Assembly (NCBI RefSeq): GCF_042453785.1
Contig: NC_091664.1
Location: 1,913,001-1,977,000, forward strand
Reading direction: 5' to 3'
Source of the DNA: Malus domestica
Taxonomy: Eukaryota > Streptophyta > Magnoliopsida > Rosales > Rosaceae
DNA: 64,000 nucleotides
Of the stretch, positions 44,448 through 55,518 are shown one piece after another; position 1 is the first letter of the stretch; each line of letters begins with the position of its first letter. The position numbers and the translations under genes were made by a program. A model generated the notes under the pieces. The model saw only the letters and a list, made by a program, of their open reading frames with translations. It made no database searches and had not been told where the DNA came from.

Positions 44448-47294
44448 TCATCCAACTATATGAATCTTAGAACGCCATTGTGCTCGGTCCTGTGTCATGT
44501 CCTCTGTTAGATCCAAGTACTCTAAGTCTTTTCTTAGAGTCTCTTCCAAAGTTTTCCTAGGTCTTCCTCTACCCCTTCGGCCCTGAACCTCTGTCCCGTA
44601 GTCGCATCTTCTAACCGGAGCGTCAGTAGGCCTTCTTTGCACATGTCCAAACCACTGTAACCGATTTTCTCGCATCTTTCCTCCAATTTCGGCTACTCCT
44701 ACTTTACCTCGGATATCCTCATTCCTAATCTTATCCTTTCTCATGTGCCCACACATCCAACGCAACATCCTCATTTCCGCTACACCCATTTTGTGTACGT
44801 GTTGATGCTTCACCGCCCAACATTCTGTGCCATACAGCATCGCCGGCCTTATCGCGGTCCTATAAAATTTTCCCTTGAGCTTCAGTGACATACGGCGGTC
44901 ACACAACACGCCGGATGCACTATTCCACTTCATCCATCCAGCTTGTATTCTATGGTTGAGATCTCCATCTAATTCTCCGTTCTTTTGCAAGATAGATCCT
45001 AGGTAGCGAAAACGGTCGCTCTTTGGTATTTCCTGATCACCGATCATCACCCCTAACTCATTTTGGCCTCCATTTGCACTGAACTTGCACTCCATATATT
45101 CTGTCTTTGATCGGCTTAGGCGAAGACCTTTAGATTCCAACACTTCTCTCCAAAGGTTAAGCTTCGCATTTACCCCTTCTTGAGTTTCATCTATCAACAC
45201 TATATCGTCTGCAAAAAGCATACACCAAGGAATATCATCTTGAATATGTCTTGTTAACTCATCCATTACCAACGCAAAAAGGTAAGGACTTAAGGATGAG
45301 CCTTGATGTAATCCTACAGTTATGGGGAAGCTTTCGGTTTGTCCTTCATGAGTTCTTACGGCAGTCTTTACTCCTTCATACATATCCTTTAGAGCTTGGA
45401 TATATGCTACTCGTACTTCTTTCTCCTCTAAAATCCTCCAAAGAATGTCTCTTGGGACCCTATCATACGCTTTTTCCAAATCTATAAAAACCATGTGTAA
45501 ATCCTTTTTTCCATCTCTATATCTTTCCATCAATCTTCGTAAGAGATATATTGCCTCCATGGTTGAGCGCCCTGGCATGAACCCAAATTGGTTGTCCGAA
45601 ACCCGTGTCTCTTGCCTCAATCTATGTTCAATGACTCTCTCCCAGAGCTTCATTGTATGACTCATTAGCTTAATACCCCTATAGTTCATGCAATTTTGTA
45701 CGTCACCCTTATTCTTGTAAATAGGCACCAAAGTGCTCTTTCGCCACTCATTTGGCATCTTCTTCGTTTTCAAAATCCTATTAAAAAGGTCAGTGAGCCA
45801 TGTTATACCTGTCTCTCCCAAGCCTTTCCACACTTCGATCGGTATATCGTCTGGGCCCACTGCTTTTCTATGCTTCATCTTCTTCAAAGAAACAATCACC
45901 TTTTCCTTCCTGATTCGACGATAAAATGAGAAGTTTCTACACTCTTCTGAGTTACTCAACTCCCCTAAAGAAGTACTCTTTTCATGTCCTTCATTGAAAA
46001 GATTATGAAAATAACCCCTCCATCTGTCTTTGACTGCGTTCTCTGTAGCAAGAACCTTTCCATCCTTATCCTTGATGCACCGCACTTGGTTTAGGTCTCT
46101 TGTCTTCTTTTCCCTTAATCTAGCTAGTTTATAGATATCCAACTCTCCTTCTTTGGTGTCTAATCGCTTATACATATCGTCATAAGCCACTAACTTAGCT
46201 TCTCTCACAACTTTCTTCGCCTCTTGCTTTGCTTTTCTATACCTTTCACCATTTTCATCGGTCCTATCCTTGTATAGGGCTTTACAACATTCCGTCTTAG
46301 CCTTCACCTTTGTTTGTACCTCCTCATTCCACCACCAAGATTCCTTTTGGTGTGGAGCAAAGCCCTTGGACTCTCCTAATACCTCTTTTGCTACTTTTCG
46401 GATACAACTAGCCATGGAATCCTACCTCTGGCTAGCGTCCCCCTCTCTATCCCACACACACTGGGTGATTACTTTCTCTTTGAAAATGGCTTGTTTTTCT
46501 CCTTTTAGATTCCACCATCTAGTCCTTTGGCACTTCCAAGTCTTGTTCTTTTTTCTCACTCTTTTGATATGTACATCCATCACCAACAAGCGATGTTGAT
46601 TAGCCAAGCTCTCTCCCGGTATAACTTTGCAATCCTTACAAGTTTTACGATCCCCTTTCCTCATTAGAAGAAAATCTATTTGTGTTTTTGACGACCCACT
46701 CTTGTAGGTGATCACATGTTCTTCTCTCTTCTTAAAGAAGGTGTTGGCTAAAAAGAGATCGTATGCCATTGCAAAATCCAAGATAGCTTCCCCATCCTCG
46801 TTTCTCTCCCCAAAACCATGGCCACCATGAAAACCGCCATAGTTGCCTGTCTCCCTGCCCACGTGTCCATTTAAATCTCTTCATATAAATAACTTCTCCA
46901 TCTGGGCAATTCCTTGCACCATGTCTCCAAGGTCTTCCCAAAATTTCTCTTTCGAACTCGTATCCAACCCTACTTGAGGTGCGTACGCACTAATCACATT
47001 GATGAGTTCTTGTCCTATTACAATCTTGATTGCCATGATTCTATCTCCTACCCTCTTGACATCTACAACATCTTGTGTCAGGGTCTTGTCCACGATGATG
47101 CCAACACCGTTTCTCGTTCTATTTGTGCCCGAATACCAAAGTTTAAACCCTGAGTTTTCTAGATCCTTTGCCTTAAGACCAACCCACTTAGTTTCTTCTA
47201 GGCACATAATATTTATCCTTCTCCTCACCATAACTTCCACTACTTCCATAGATTTTCCCGTTAAGGTTCCTATATTCCACGTTCCTAAACGCAT
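44448..47294 (-). pseudogene. LINE ORF (endonuclease plus reverse transcriptase), RTE-like, two in-frame stops
   Basis: A single continuous frame of about 948 codons runs from MRLGTWNIG (ATG 47294) to TGA 44448-44450, interrupted only by TGA at 46881-46883 and TAG at 46422-46424. The N-terminal apurinic-type endonuclease keeps LGTWNIGTLTGK, EETKW, GVGIIVDK, SAYAPQVG and, after the first stop, the DLNGHVG motif. The RT domain keeps [57 protein letters not shown] and the catalytic FADDIVLID. The C-terminus has WFGHVQRR and [12 protein letters not shown] single ORF with this endonuclease/RT type fits the RTE clade. With two stops it is recently inactivated. Confidence 0.93.
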
Positions 47295-47540
47295 TCTACT
47301 CTCTTGAACTCTACCATTCTGTCCTAGCTTCTTCACCCTCCCTCGTCTAATAGGATTAAAGTACTTCTTTTGTGTGTCCTGTGTAAAGTTGATAGGAGCA
47401 TATGCTCCCAAACAACTTTGAGTGGAGTCGTTCGAAAAGAAGTTTCTATGGCCCCCTTGCTCATTTAACACTGCATCCGGGTGCCGATGGAGATACACCC
47501 TTGCTCACTTAACACTGTGCTCGGGCCACACAGCGCGCCA

Positions 47541-48260
47541 CATGCGGCAAGTACATAATCTAAATTGCAGAGCCGTCTCAATGCAAACTTAATCCTAAGA
47601 CGAAAATAAAATGAGGTTTTTCTAATTTAGTATGTGGTTTTTTTATAGGCTAGTTAAATTATAAAACTTTTCAATTCAATCCACCACCATCTCCACACCA
47701 AAGTAAATTTAACCATTTAAGGCACATTAAATAAGATTTAGGAAAATAGTGGAAGACTTCAGAATCAACAACAGTCGCAGAGCCACAAAGATGCAAAAAT
47801 TTTGTTAATTACCTATTTGAATCTTATGCACAATAAATAGAACCTTAAGGTTAGTTTCCCATTTGATTTCGTTTCCTTGTTGACTCTTAATCTCGACAGA
47901 TTACAATGTTGAAAGCAACTCCATAGGATAAAGAAGAGGGCACCAAATTTCGCCTCTACAATAAGATCTCCTTATCATGAAACAATTAGTATAATCTCAC
48001 TCCAAAAATGGATGTTGATTGTTGTACCAAAAGAAGGTTCAATTTTGACAGTAATAAAAGAACATACACAGCTGATGAAAACGAGAGACAGCCAACTAGC
48101 TCGTGCATGAGAGCGTGCGAAGAGGCTAGCAATACTGTGCTTGTAAAAAGAGATGGATATCGCGGTCATGCCATACATATGATGTCATAATTCACACACC
48201 GGATGGTTTTATTTTATTTATTTTAAAAGATAAGTTCATACTACATTATTTTCAGTACCA
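47541..48260. repeat. 720-bp direct repeat, right copy
   Basis: Second copy of the segment at 39970-40689, starting CATGCGGCAAGTACATAATC and ending TTTTCAGTACCA. It lies 45 bp downstream of the selenium-binding protein stop codon and contains, on the minus strand, overlapping AATAAA-type signals (about 48206-48224). Confidence 0.93.
48206..48224 (-). terminator. Candidate polyadenylation signals of the selenium-binding protein gene
   Basis: The minus strand reads AAAATAAATAAAATAAAACC, with overlapping AATAAA signals about 85-100 bp after the stop codon. They lie inside the 720-bp repeat, so an identical set remains in the left copy 7.5 kb away. Confidence 0.5.
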
Positions 48261-48304
48261 GATGGATAAAATTAGACAGCAATTGCAAAGAGAAACTTTA
48301 ATGA

Positions 48305-51300
48305 TTAAACCCAAATATCTGAAGTGCAGTCACCACCAGGATATCTCATTTCATGGGCTAGGGAAGGACCATCCGGTTCAGCTCCAAAGTCGACGAAAAA
48401 GTTCGGGTTTAATGCAAGACCACCCTTCTCAGTGTCAACATCAAGCTGTAGCATGTGAGATCCTTTCTCCAGAAGGTCGGGGTAAAATTGGCGATCCCAT
48501 GTACTGAAAAGGGAGTTGGTGACATAAAGCCGCTTCCCATCCAAACTTAACTGGATCATCTGAGGTCCACCTCTCAACTTTTTCCCCTGAATGGAAGACA
48601 TGAACTCATCAATCAATGTTAAACAGTAAAACGAAATTTCCGGCATGAAATATCTTTGAGAACTACTATCAAGCATGGCAACTATGAATGTACTTATGCC
48701 TCATAAAAGCTAGATGTATCTATCTTTTTATACTACAATCATGTGGTGAATGAGACTTGTACATGAGAAGAAGATAGAACATGTGATGCATGGGAAATGC
48801 TGCAAAGAGATGATAACATTTCATGTCAAGGCTATGCACTATAATTCACACCCGCTATTCACCCCTTACTCGGTTCAAAACTGAAAACCGAGAGAGTTGG
48901 TGCGGAAAGACATTAACCTAGGATCTTGAGTACATCTTATTTTCTTAGCAATTACACTCTACATTGGACAGGAGAGTGACTATATCAACAATATTCTGAT
49001 GCCTTTTTTTTTTTTTTGAGAAGAATATTCTGATGCCTTTTATTAGACAATAGCATGTAAAATGGTGAGCAAAATTTTGGTACAGGACTGCTAAGATACA
49101 GCAGGCAAACCAACTCTTAATCCACAGAAAAAAAAGACTTAAAAGTGATAGTAAGGAATACTAATTGATACCGAAAGTTATCAGAAGAAGATCGCACAGA
49201 CCTGGATCTCTGGGACGTCAAACTGCTTTGTTGTACCATCTTCAGCCTCAGCAACAACTGGGCATCCCTTTTGGATTAGCCCCCCAACCCATATTTGGCC
49301 CGTCAGCTTAGGATTTTTGGGGTCCTCAATGTTATACTGTCTCACATCTCCATGAAGCCAGTTCACAAAGTATAGAAAACGATCATCAAGTGAGATCAGA
49401 AAATCAGTTATAAGCCCAGGCATCTCCGGAAGAATCCAGTTCTGCACCTTCAATGGTTTCACTGATATTGCAACCTGGAAAAATGTATTAGGATTTATTG
49501 GGTACTCCGGACCTAGTACTTTAATTTTTTCCAAAACATAAAAGAAAATAAGGATTCAAAAGACAGTAAGAATGAATCGAATTACCTCATGGCTCCACGA
49601 ACCATCATCTGTCTTGAAGAATCGCACCATGTTACTTGTCAAGGCACACCCAACAAATCCAGTGTCCTTAGAAGGATCATGCAGGAACCTTATCTGCAAA
49701 CAGTGAGATTCAGTTATAAAACAGATCCAGAGTCGCCTGATGTCTTTATATAGGAAAATAAACTGTGAAAACGAGTACTGCTGAATGTTGATTAAGTTTA
49801 TACAACTCGCCTCCAAGGGTAAGAGTCCTGTATTTCCAAGATCCAATGTTTGTTTCAATTCACCTTCTGGCCAGCTGTATACATGAAGATGCCTCCCATA
49901 CAGTCCATCCGAGACATGCTGAGGGTTGAAACCTTTAGTGAAAGCAGCAGGGGCACCCCATGATGTGCTTATCATTGTCTTGTGTCGCGGCTGGTACCAG
50001 AAATCATAGCCAAAAAGTGGACTGTGCCCTGGTTTCTCCCACCTGTCAGATGTTAGGATATCTATATGTAATCAAAACTGTGGAAGTGGCAGATGTCTTC
50101 AACCTACCAAGGCTACCATGCAACCAAGCCCAGAGAAGTGGGGTTCGATCTCTTTCAAATGTTTAATAAGGATGCACATAAATGTTAGGTATGATCAATC
50201 TCATGTTCCATGTTTATATTGTCAACATATAAACTCAAATTTTACGATATTGATGTGTGTGGGAATCAGTCAATTCCACATGGTGTTATATGACAGTTTC
50301 TTCAAAATCTACAATAAATGAATTGAGGTTTCCAGCGGAAGGTCATACCTGCCCTTCACATTAAACTCAGAGTCAAGGAGAAGAAATCCATTTCCTACAG
50401 CATTGCCATCTTTATCTCCTAGGCAAGAAACCAGTAGATCGCCCGAAGCAAGGCAATGGGATGTGTGTGGATATGCCAATCCAGTCTTCTGAACAATATC
50501 TGCAGGGTCAACAACTTTATGCAAAGAGGGAGCCTTCGGGTTTGTTTTTGTGTCTATCACATATATACGACCAGATCTGAAAGATAAAATAGGATTAATA
50601 AGAAGTGCAATACTTTGGCCTACACATATATACAAGCTTGAAAGACCTCACTCAGAATCTTACAGAAAAGAGCCGGTAATGCTTAAGTGATATTTAAAGC
50701 ATGCAGAACTTGTCAAATAATAGGGAGTAGCAAGTATATATAAACATTAATTGATGTCACTTATATTACTATATGTTCCATCAATTCACAACATTGGTCT
50801 CTGTGTAAGAAGATGCTGATTTTTTAAACTTTCGGATAGTTGATTTTGACACTCCGGTCAGGCCAAACATGATGATCGAAATGCTTATGTTTGTTTCGAG
50901 GGAAATTTCAAAACTTCAACCAAGGATGTCATTCCTAGACAAACAATCTTAAAAATGCTCCAAATACTTAATCAGCTAATGAAATTCGTATCTCCTGTAC
51001 TATGAGAAATGGTAAAGAAATCACAGGTAGCAGAAGACAAAATGTTCAGTAGAACAGCTTCAACTGCTCGATTACATGTAAAGCCTCAGTTTTAGATGAA
51101 ATTAAGCATAGTGAATCGCAACATCATGAAAAATAAGTGATACTCCAAACTATTTGCGATCTTTCCTTTCACCAAGGTTGCACCACATCAACATACATCA
51201 ATTGTGCTTTTAATAAACATTTTCAGATCGAGGAGGTTCCAGCTTGAAAATTTTGATCTGTGCGGATTCTTCTCAAATTTCTTTTCGTTTATCCTTAACC

Positions 51301-52704
51301 ATTTCAGACTGGCTGCCTAACAAGAAATTTCACTTGCTTAACTTCATAAGAACTACTTTTTCAATTAAGACCAAACAGTATAACAGTCCATGCAACATGA
51401 AATTTAGTATCTTACATTAATGCAGGTAGTACAAGGAAACGCCGTTCTGCAGATGGATCTCCATGGCAAGAGCTGCACGAGTTCCAGCCAGTGTGATGCA
51501 GTTCATCACCTAAATGCGGCACGGGCAGCCTGTGGATTACTTTGGAATAAGTAGGCGAACTTGGATCGACATCAACCGTGGCAAGGTAATCCGGCTTCTC
51601 TATTCCCGTTCCTAATTTGCAATAGCATTTCGAAGAATTAACATCAATTTTACATCTTCATTGCCAAATGCAAGCAGAAAAACAGTCCATGTATATAATT
51701 CTTTATAAGCAATAATTTAAAGAAACAATAAAATTTGTAGAATTATCAGAGAAACGGGCCAAAAACCCACTTCCAACAAACACCGATACTATCCCAACTT
51801 AATAATTACCACTTGCCCAATCCATTAGGGGTAAGATTTTATCATAAAAGCCACAGTGTTAATTAGAGTGAAGTTAGAATATTTAAACTATTAAATTTGC
51901 TTTTACTATAATCAAACACGCCCTCTCCCATGAAATCCAATTAATGAGTTCCATACATTGACAATCACGTGGAACAAGGCACGCCGAGCCAAGGGACCAA
52001 AGGACCCACCATCATCGCCACGTGGAGCCAAGGCATGTGGGGCCAAGGGATCCAAGGACCCACAATCATTGCCTTTATAGAATTATTAAAGAGACGGATC
52101 AAAGACTCACCTCTAACAACATCGATATTATCGTCAACTTGATAATTACCATTTGTCTAATTCATTAGGTGAAAGGTTTTATCACAAAAAACATCAATAT
52201 TAGTTAAAATGAAATTAGAATATTTAAACTTATTACTTTTCTTTTACTATGTCGATGTGGGATTCAACAAAATTAAGGAGATAAAGTTCATAAATCCCTT
52301 CAAAGTTCAAATCTTTTACTTGTAACCTAACCAATTTAAGATTTTACTATAAATTCAGAAAAAAAAAAAACAGAGAACAAATTAAAAATTAAAAACCCAA
52401 ATCACAGAAGATAATTTGTTTGTTAATTTTATTTTATGCAAGATGTATGTACAACGAGGGTGGGGGAGTAAGTTTCTACCCATGATTCAACGGAGAAGAA
52501 ATGAAGGCTTGAATATTTGTGATGAGGGAAAAAGTGCAATCGGGTACCTGAGTAAACGGCAGTTACATAGATGAGAGCCTCTCTCGGACCAGCCATGGCG
52601 TCGAGCGGGGTGGCGTACCCGGGCCCACTTTTGCAGCACGCTCCTCCATTGCCCAGGCTCTTCCCTACCGTTCCGTGTTGCAGCACCGCCACGTCCGTTG
52701 CCAT
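48305..52704 (-). CDS. SBP1: Selenium-binding protein (SBP56 family; methanethiol oxidase type), seven exons
   Basis: A complete gene of 491 residues, equal to the usual plant length. Exons by splice sites and frame: 52548-52704, 51416-51611, 50349-50576, 49811-50042, 49586-49693, 49202-49474 and 48305-48586; all phases join without error. The fourth intron begins GC (GAG/GCGAGT) instead of GT. Key features: CSSCHGDPS in exon 2 (the proposed selenium/metal-binding Cys pair), [20 protein letters not shown] in exon 3, [10 protein letters not shown] in exon 4, [14 protein letters not shown] in exon 5, [11 protein letters not shown] in exon 6, and the C-terminal [16 protein letters not shown]. 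The family forms a cytosolic seven-bladed beta-propeller. Plant members bind selenite and cadmium and take part in redox and stress tolerance; bacterial and animal relatives oxidise methanethiol. The 5' UTR holds a CT-rich run. The start is the first ATG, in [11 protein letters not shown]. Confidence 0.97.
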
Positions 52705-52705
52705 C

Positions 52706-52758
52706 TCTCTCTCTCTCTCTCTAAAACGCGCGCTTTCTCTGTCTCTCTCTCTGGCTCT
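52706..52758. repeat. CT/GA microsatellite in the 5' UTR of the selenium-binding protein gene
   Basis: Runs of CTCTCTCT directly upstream of the ATG (GA-rich on the transcribed strand's sense). Such GAGA-type runs are common in plant 5' UTRs. Confidence 0.8.
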
Positions 52759-52838
52759 GATCAGATGAAGAAGATGAACAGAATAATCACGGAGTGAACA
52801 AAGCCATTGGGATGGGCAAAATACATATACAACTCTTC

Positions 52839-53000
52839 TGATGACGTGGCAGAGTTCAATAAGCCGGTTTTATCTGTATGTGGTCTACATTTTTGTCTTG
52901 ATGCGCATGGTATACATCTCTTTGATGACGTGGCAGAGTTCTATAAACCGGTTTTATCTGTATGTGGTCCACATTTTTGTCTTGATGCGCATGGTATTTC
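52839..53000 (-). promoter_or_regulatory. Duplicated 84-bp promoter module with ACGT-core boxes
   Basis: TGATGACGTGGCAGAGTTC starts at 52839 and again at 52923, an 84-bp period, with the following GGTTTTATCTGTATGTGGT and TTTGTCTTGATGCGCATGG also repeated. Each unit contains TGACGTGGCA, an ACGT-core site for plant bZIP factors (ABRE/UPRE-like). The units lie about 135 and 220 bp upstream of the selenium-binding protein ATG. The duplication is directly visible; the regulatory role is inference. Confidence 0.65.
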
Positions 53001-53299
53001 ACGGAAATGGATTTTCTTCTAATTCATTCATTCTAATTTACTAAATTAGAGGATTCGTATAGTTGAAAATTAATCTAACGATTTAAGTTATTATAACTTT
53101 TAAAATAAGTTTTTATTTGTAGCTGTTTGATCAAATTTCAATGATACGAATCCTTTAATTTGGTGAATTAGGAGAAAGAGATCCGACGAGGATCCCTTTT
53201 CCGTATTTCACTGCCCAGTTTCGATTAGTACGGTAACAACCACACCACGTGTCATAAGAGAATTGGATAGAGAATAATAACCACATGAGTATTCTACTA
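53001..53299. other. Intergenic, upstream of the selenium-binding protein gene
   Basis: No gene is supported; AT-rich. Confidence 0.4.
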
Positions 53300-53734
53300 C
53301 TCTGTACCATGGATTTAAATATCGATATTATCGGCGAAATATCGCCGATAATATCGATTTTTCGGGTAATGGATATTTAAACTGGTTTCCGTGTAGTTTT
53401 CGTCCAAATATCGTGATATTATCGATATTATCGATAATATCGCGATATTTTGGAAATATCGAGAAATTTCGTTGAATGGTGCAATCGGATTCCGATATCG
53501 GACGCCGGAGAAGAACGCCGGAGATGGTGTGCCTGTTCCCGAGCCCATTTCGTCCCAAAAACCTTGCAAAAACACGAATTTTAACTTAAATTTCACATAT
53601 ATACTCCAAATTTCACGCATGCATCAACGATTCAACATATGTGATATCGGTTTAGGGCTTAGGGTTTCAATGGAATCTCACCTGAAATATCGATGACTGG
53701 GCCAACTCCTTGCTCAGCGGCGCACCACCAGAGA

Positions 53735-54060
53735 CGACTGAGGGAGAAGAAGAAGGATGGAGAGACTGAGGGAGAAGGATGGACGGAGAGACTGAGGGAG
53801 AAGGATCGAGATCGAGGCTGAAGGAGAAGGATAGACGGACGGAGAGACTGAGGGAGAGAAGGATCGAGATCGAGGCTGAGGGAGAAGGATGGACGGACGA
53901 CGGAGAGACTGAGGGAGAGAAGGAGAGACTGCGTGTGTGGTGTGTGCGTGTGTGGTCTGTGCGTGTTTTGCAGAGAATAAGAGACTGAGGGAGAGAAGCA
54001 GAGAAAGGGAGAGCCTGGGAAAGTGGAGAGAAAGAGAGGACTGAGAGAGAAGATAGATGT
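53735..54060 (+). repeat. Purine-rich GACTGAGGGAGAAGGA repeat
   Basis: Irregular units of AGAGACTGAGGGAGAAGGAT and GATCGAGATCGAGGCTGA fill the interior of the hAT-like element. The Ser/Pro-rich frames on the minus strand are an effect of this composition. Confidence 0.85.
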
Positions 54061-54899
54061 GAAGGATGGGGAATCGGGATGGAGGGGAGGTCACACCACA
54101 CACGTGGTGCTGAAATGGGGAAGCATGCTGCACCTTTTCAAAGTTTCAATTTCAACCACCCACCCAACCATGATTTTTACTTTTAATTTTAAAAAGTTAA
54201 ATATAACCATTCAAAATATCTTAAGTTATATGACTTAATGTATTTTTAAATTATAGATTTGTTGGATATTCTTTTTACATTTTATCATTCGATTTATTTG
54301 TGGGCTAACGAGGGAAACCAAACTAGCACATATGAACAATAATTAGTAATTTATTTAGAGTTTTAATACTCACATCCTTATTAAACTCCTAATTAATTTT
54401 CAATTCAAACATTTCAAATATATAAAAAATAAGAATAAGAATAAGTTTGTACCCATTAATTTTTATAAAAAAAAATTGATATGTACCCGTTATAAGAATA
54501 AGTCACTCATGTATCTTACCATGCAATATATAAAGTGTAAAATATTGTACTAATTCATTATATATAAATGATTATGGTGTGTTTAAACTTCTTTCATTAA
54601 TTACTACATATATAAATGATTAATTACTACATATTTTCTACACTCACAATGTTTGTCAGCTCGCTATATAATCAACTTGATAATGTTAAATCCATCATGC
54701 AATGCATTTCCTTCCAATTTTTTGTGATAAACTAATAGATAATTGACTAAATAAACATCCTGCAAAGTTTCAATAAAAATTTCCAAGTTTTTCTTACAAT
54801 TTCCGTGGTTTCCATGTAATTTTTATCGATATCGATATTTTATCGATATTTCCGTCGATATTTCCGTGTTTTCGGACTACCGATATTTCCGATATTACC
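54061..54899. other. Rest of the hAT-like element left half
   Basis: AT-rich and non-coding; ends in TATCGATATTTCCG-type subterminal repeats next to the LTR insertion. Confidence 0.5.
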
Positions 54900-55411
54900 T
54901 GTTTGTACCATACTTGACCAATCCCGAAACTACCGAGCACCGGCCAACGCTATACTGTCAAGGACCCAGAAGAGTTCCCCTCCGACCAGGAGGCCAATCA
55001 CTACTCGACACGTGTCAAGATTAGAAGCCAATCAGAGCGCAGCACGTGTCGACATCAAGAACCAATCATAACATGACACATGTCAATGTGACAAAGCTAC
55101 AAGTTTTTCTATAAATAGGGGTCATTCCCCCACAATATTGCCTAATGCCATTTGTGTTAAATCATTCATAAGAACTCACTAAATTGAGAGCTTGATCCTT
55201 TGTACTTGTGTAAGCCCTTCACTACTAATAAGAACTCCTCTACTCCGTGGACGTAGCCAATCTGGGTGAACCACGTACATCCTGTGTTTGCTTCTCTGTC
55301 TCTATTCATTTACGTACTTATCCTCACTAGTGACCGAAGCAACCAAGCGAAGGTCATAAAACTTGACACTTTCTGTTGTACCAAAGTCTTCGCTGATTTT
55401 GTGCATCAACA
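54900..55411 (+). promoter_or_regulatory. 5' LTR of copy 2 with promoter elements
   Basis: The U3 part has three CCAAT boxes, a palindromic GACACGTGTC (55007-55016), a second G-box-like GCACGTGTCGAC (55042-55053), ACACATGTCA and a TATA box TATAAATA at 55110-55117. ACGT-core boxes next to CCAAT boxes and TATA suggest an inducible promoter (bZIP/bHLH type); inducibility is inference. All LTRs of the family here keep these sites. Confidence 0.75.
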
Positions 55412-55413
55412 TT

Positions 55414-55431
55414 TGGCGCCGTCTGTGGGAA
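55414..55431 (+). other. Primer binding site of copy 2
   Basis: TGGCGCCGTCTGTGGGAA, identical to copy 1, two bases after the 5' LTR. Confidence 0.75.
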
Positions 55432-55518
55432 ACGACACTTATTCCTACTCTCTTCAGCTGTGTCAAGCTGGTTTCTATCATTCGTACACTTTCTTTTGAT
55501 CAGGCATCCCTCTCCAGC

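Larger units (their letters stand above)
40690..47540 (-). mobile_element. LINE composite inserted between the 720-bp repeats
   Basis: In the minus-strand direction the 6851-bp insert contains, in order: a full-length LINE body whose 3' end is missing (47540 to about 44455), about 3.2 kb of other retroelement DNA (44454 to 41214), and a 5'-truncated second LINE copy (41213 to 40690) ending in a (GTT)n tail. The two outer borders coincide exactly with the borders of the 720-bp repeats. This is the arrangement expected of one target-primed insertion of a chimeric transcript, although stepwise events are possible. Confidence 0.7.

Noticed and set aside
53667..54133. Ser/Pro-rich minus-strand frames of about 140 residues
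   Set aside because: Produced by the GACTGAGGGAGAAGGA purine repeat inside a transposon; no conserved motif or start context.
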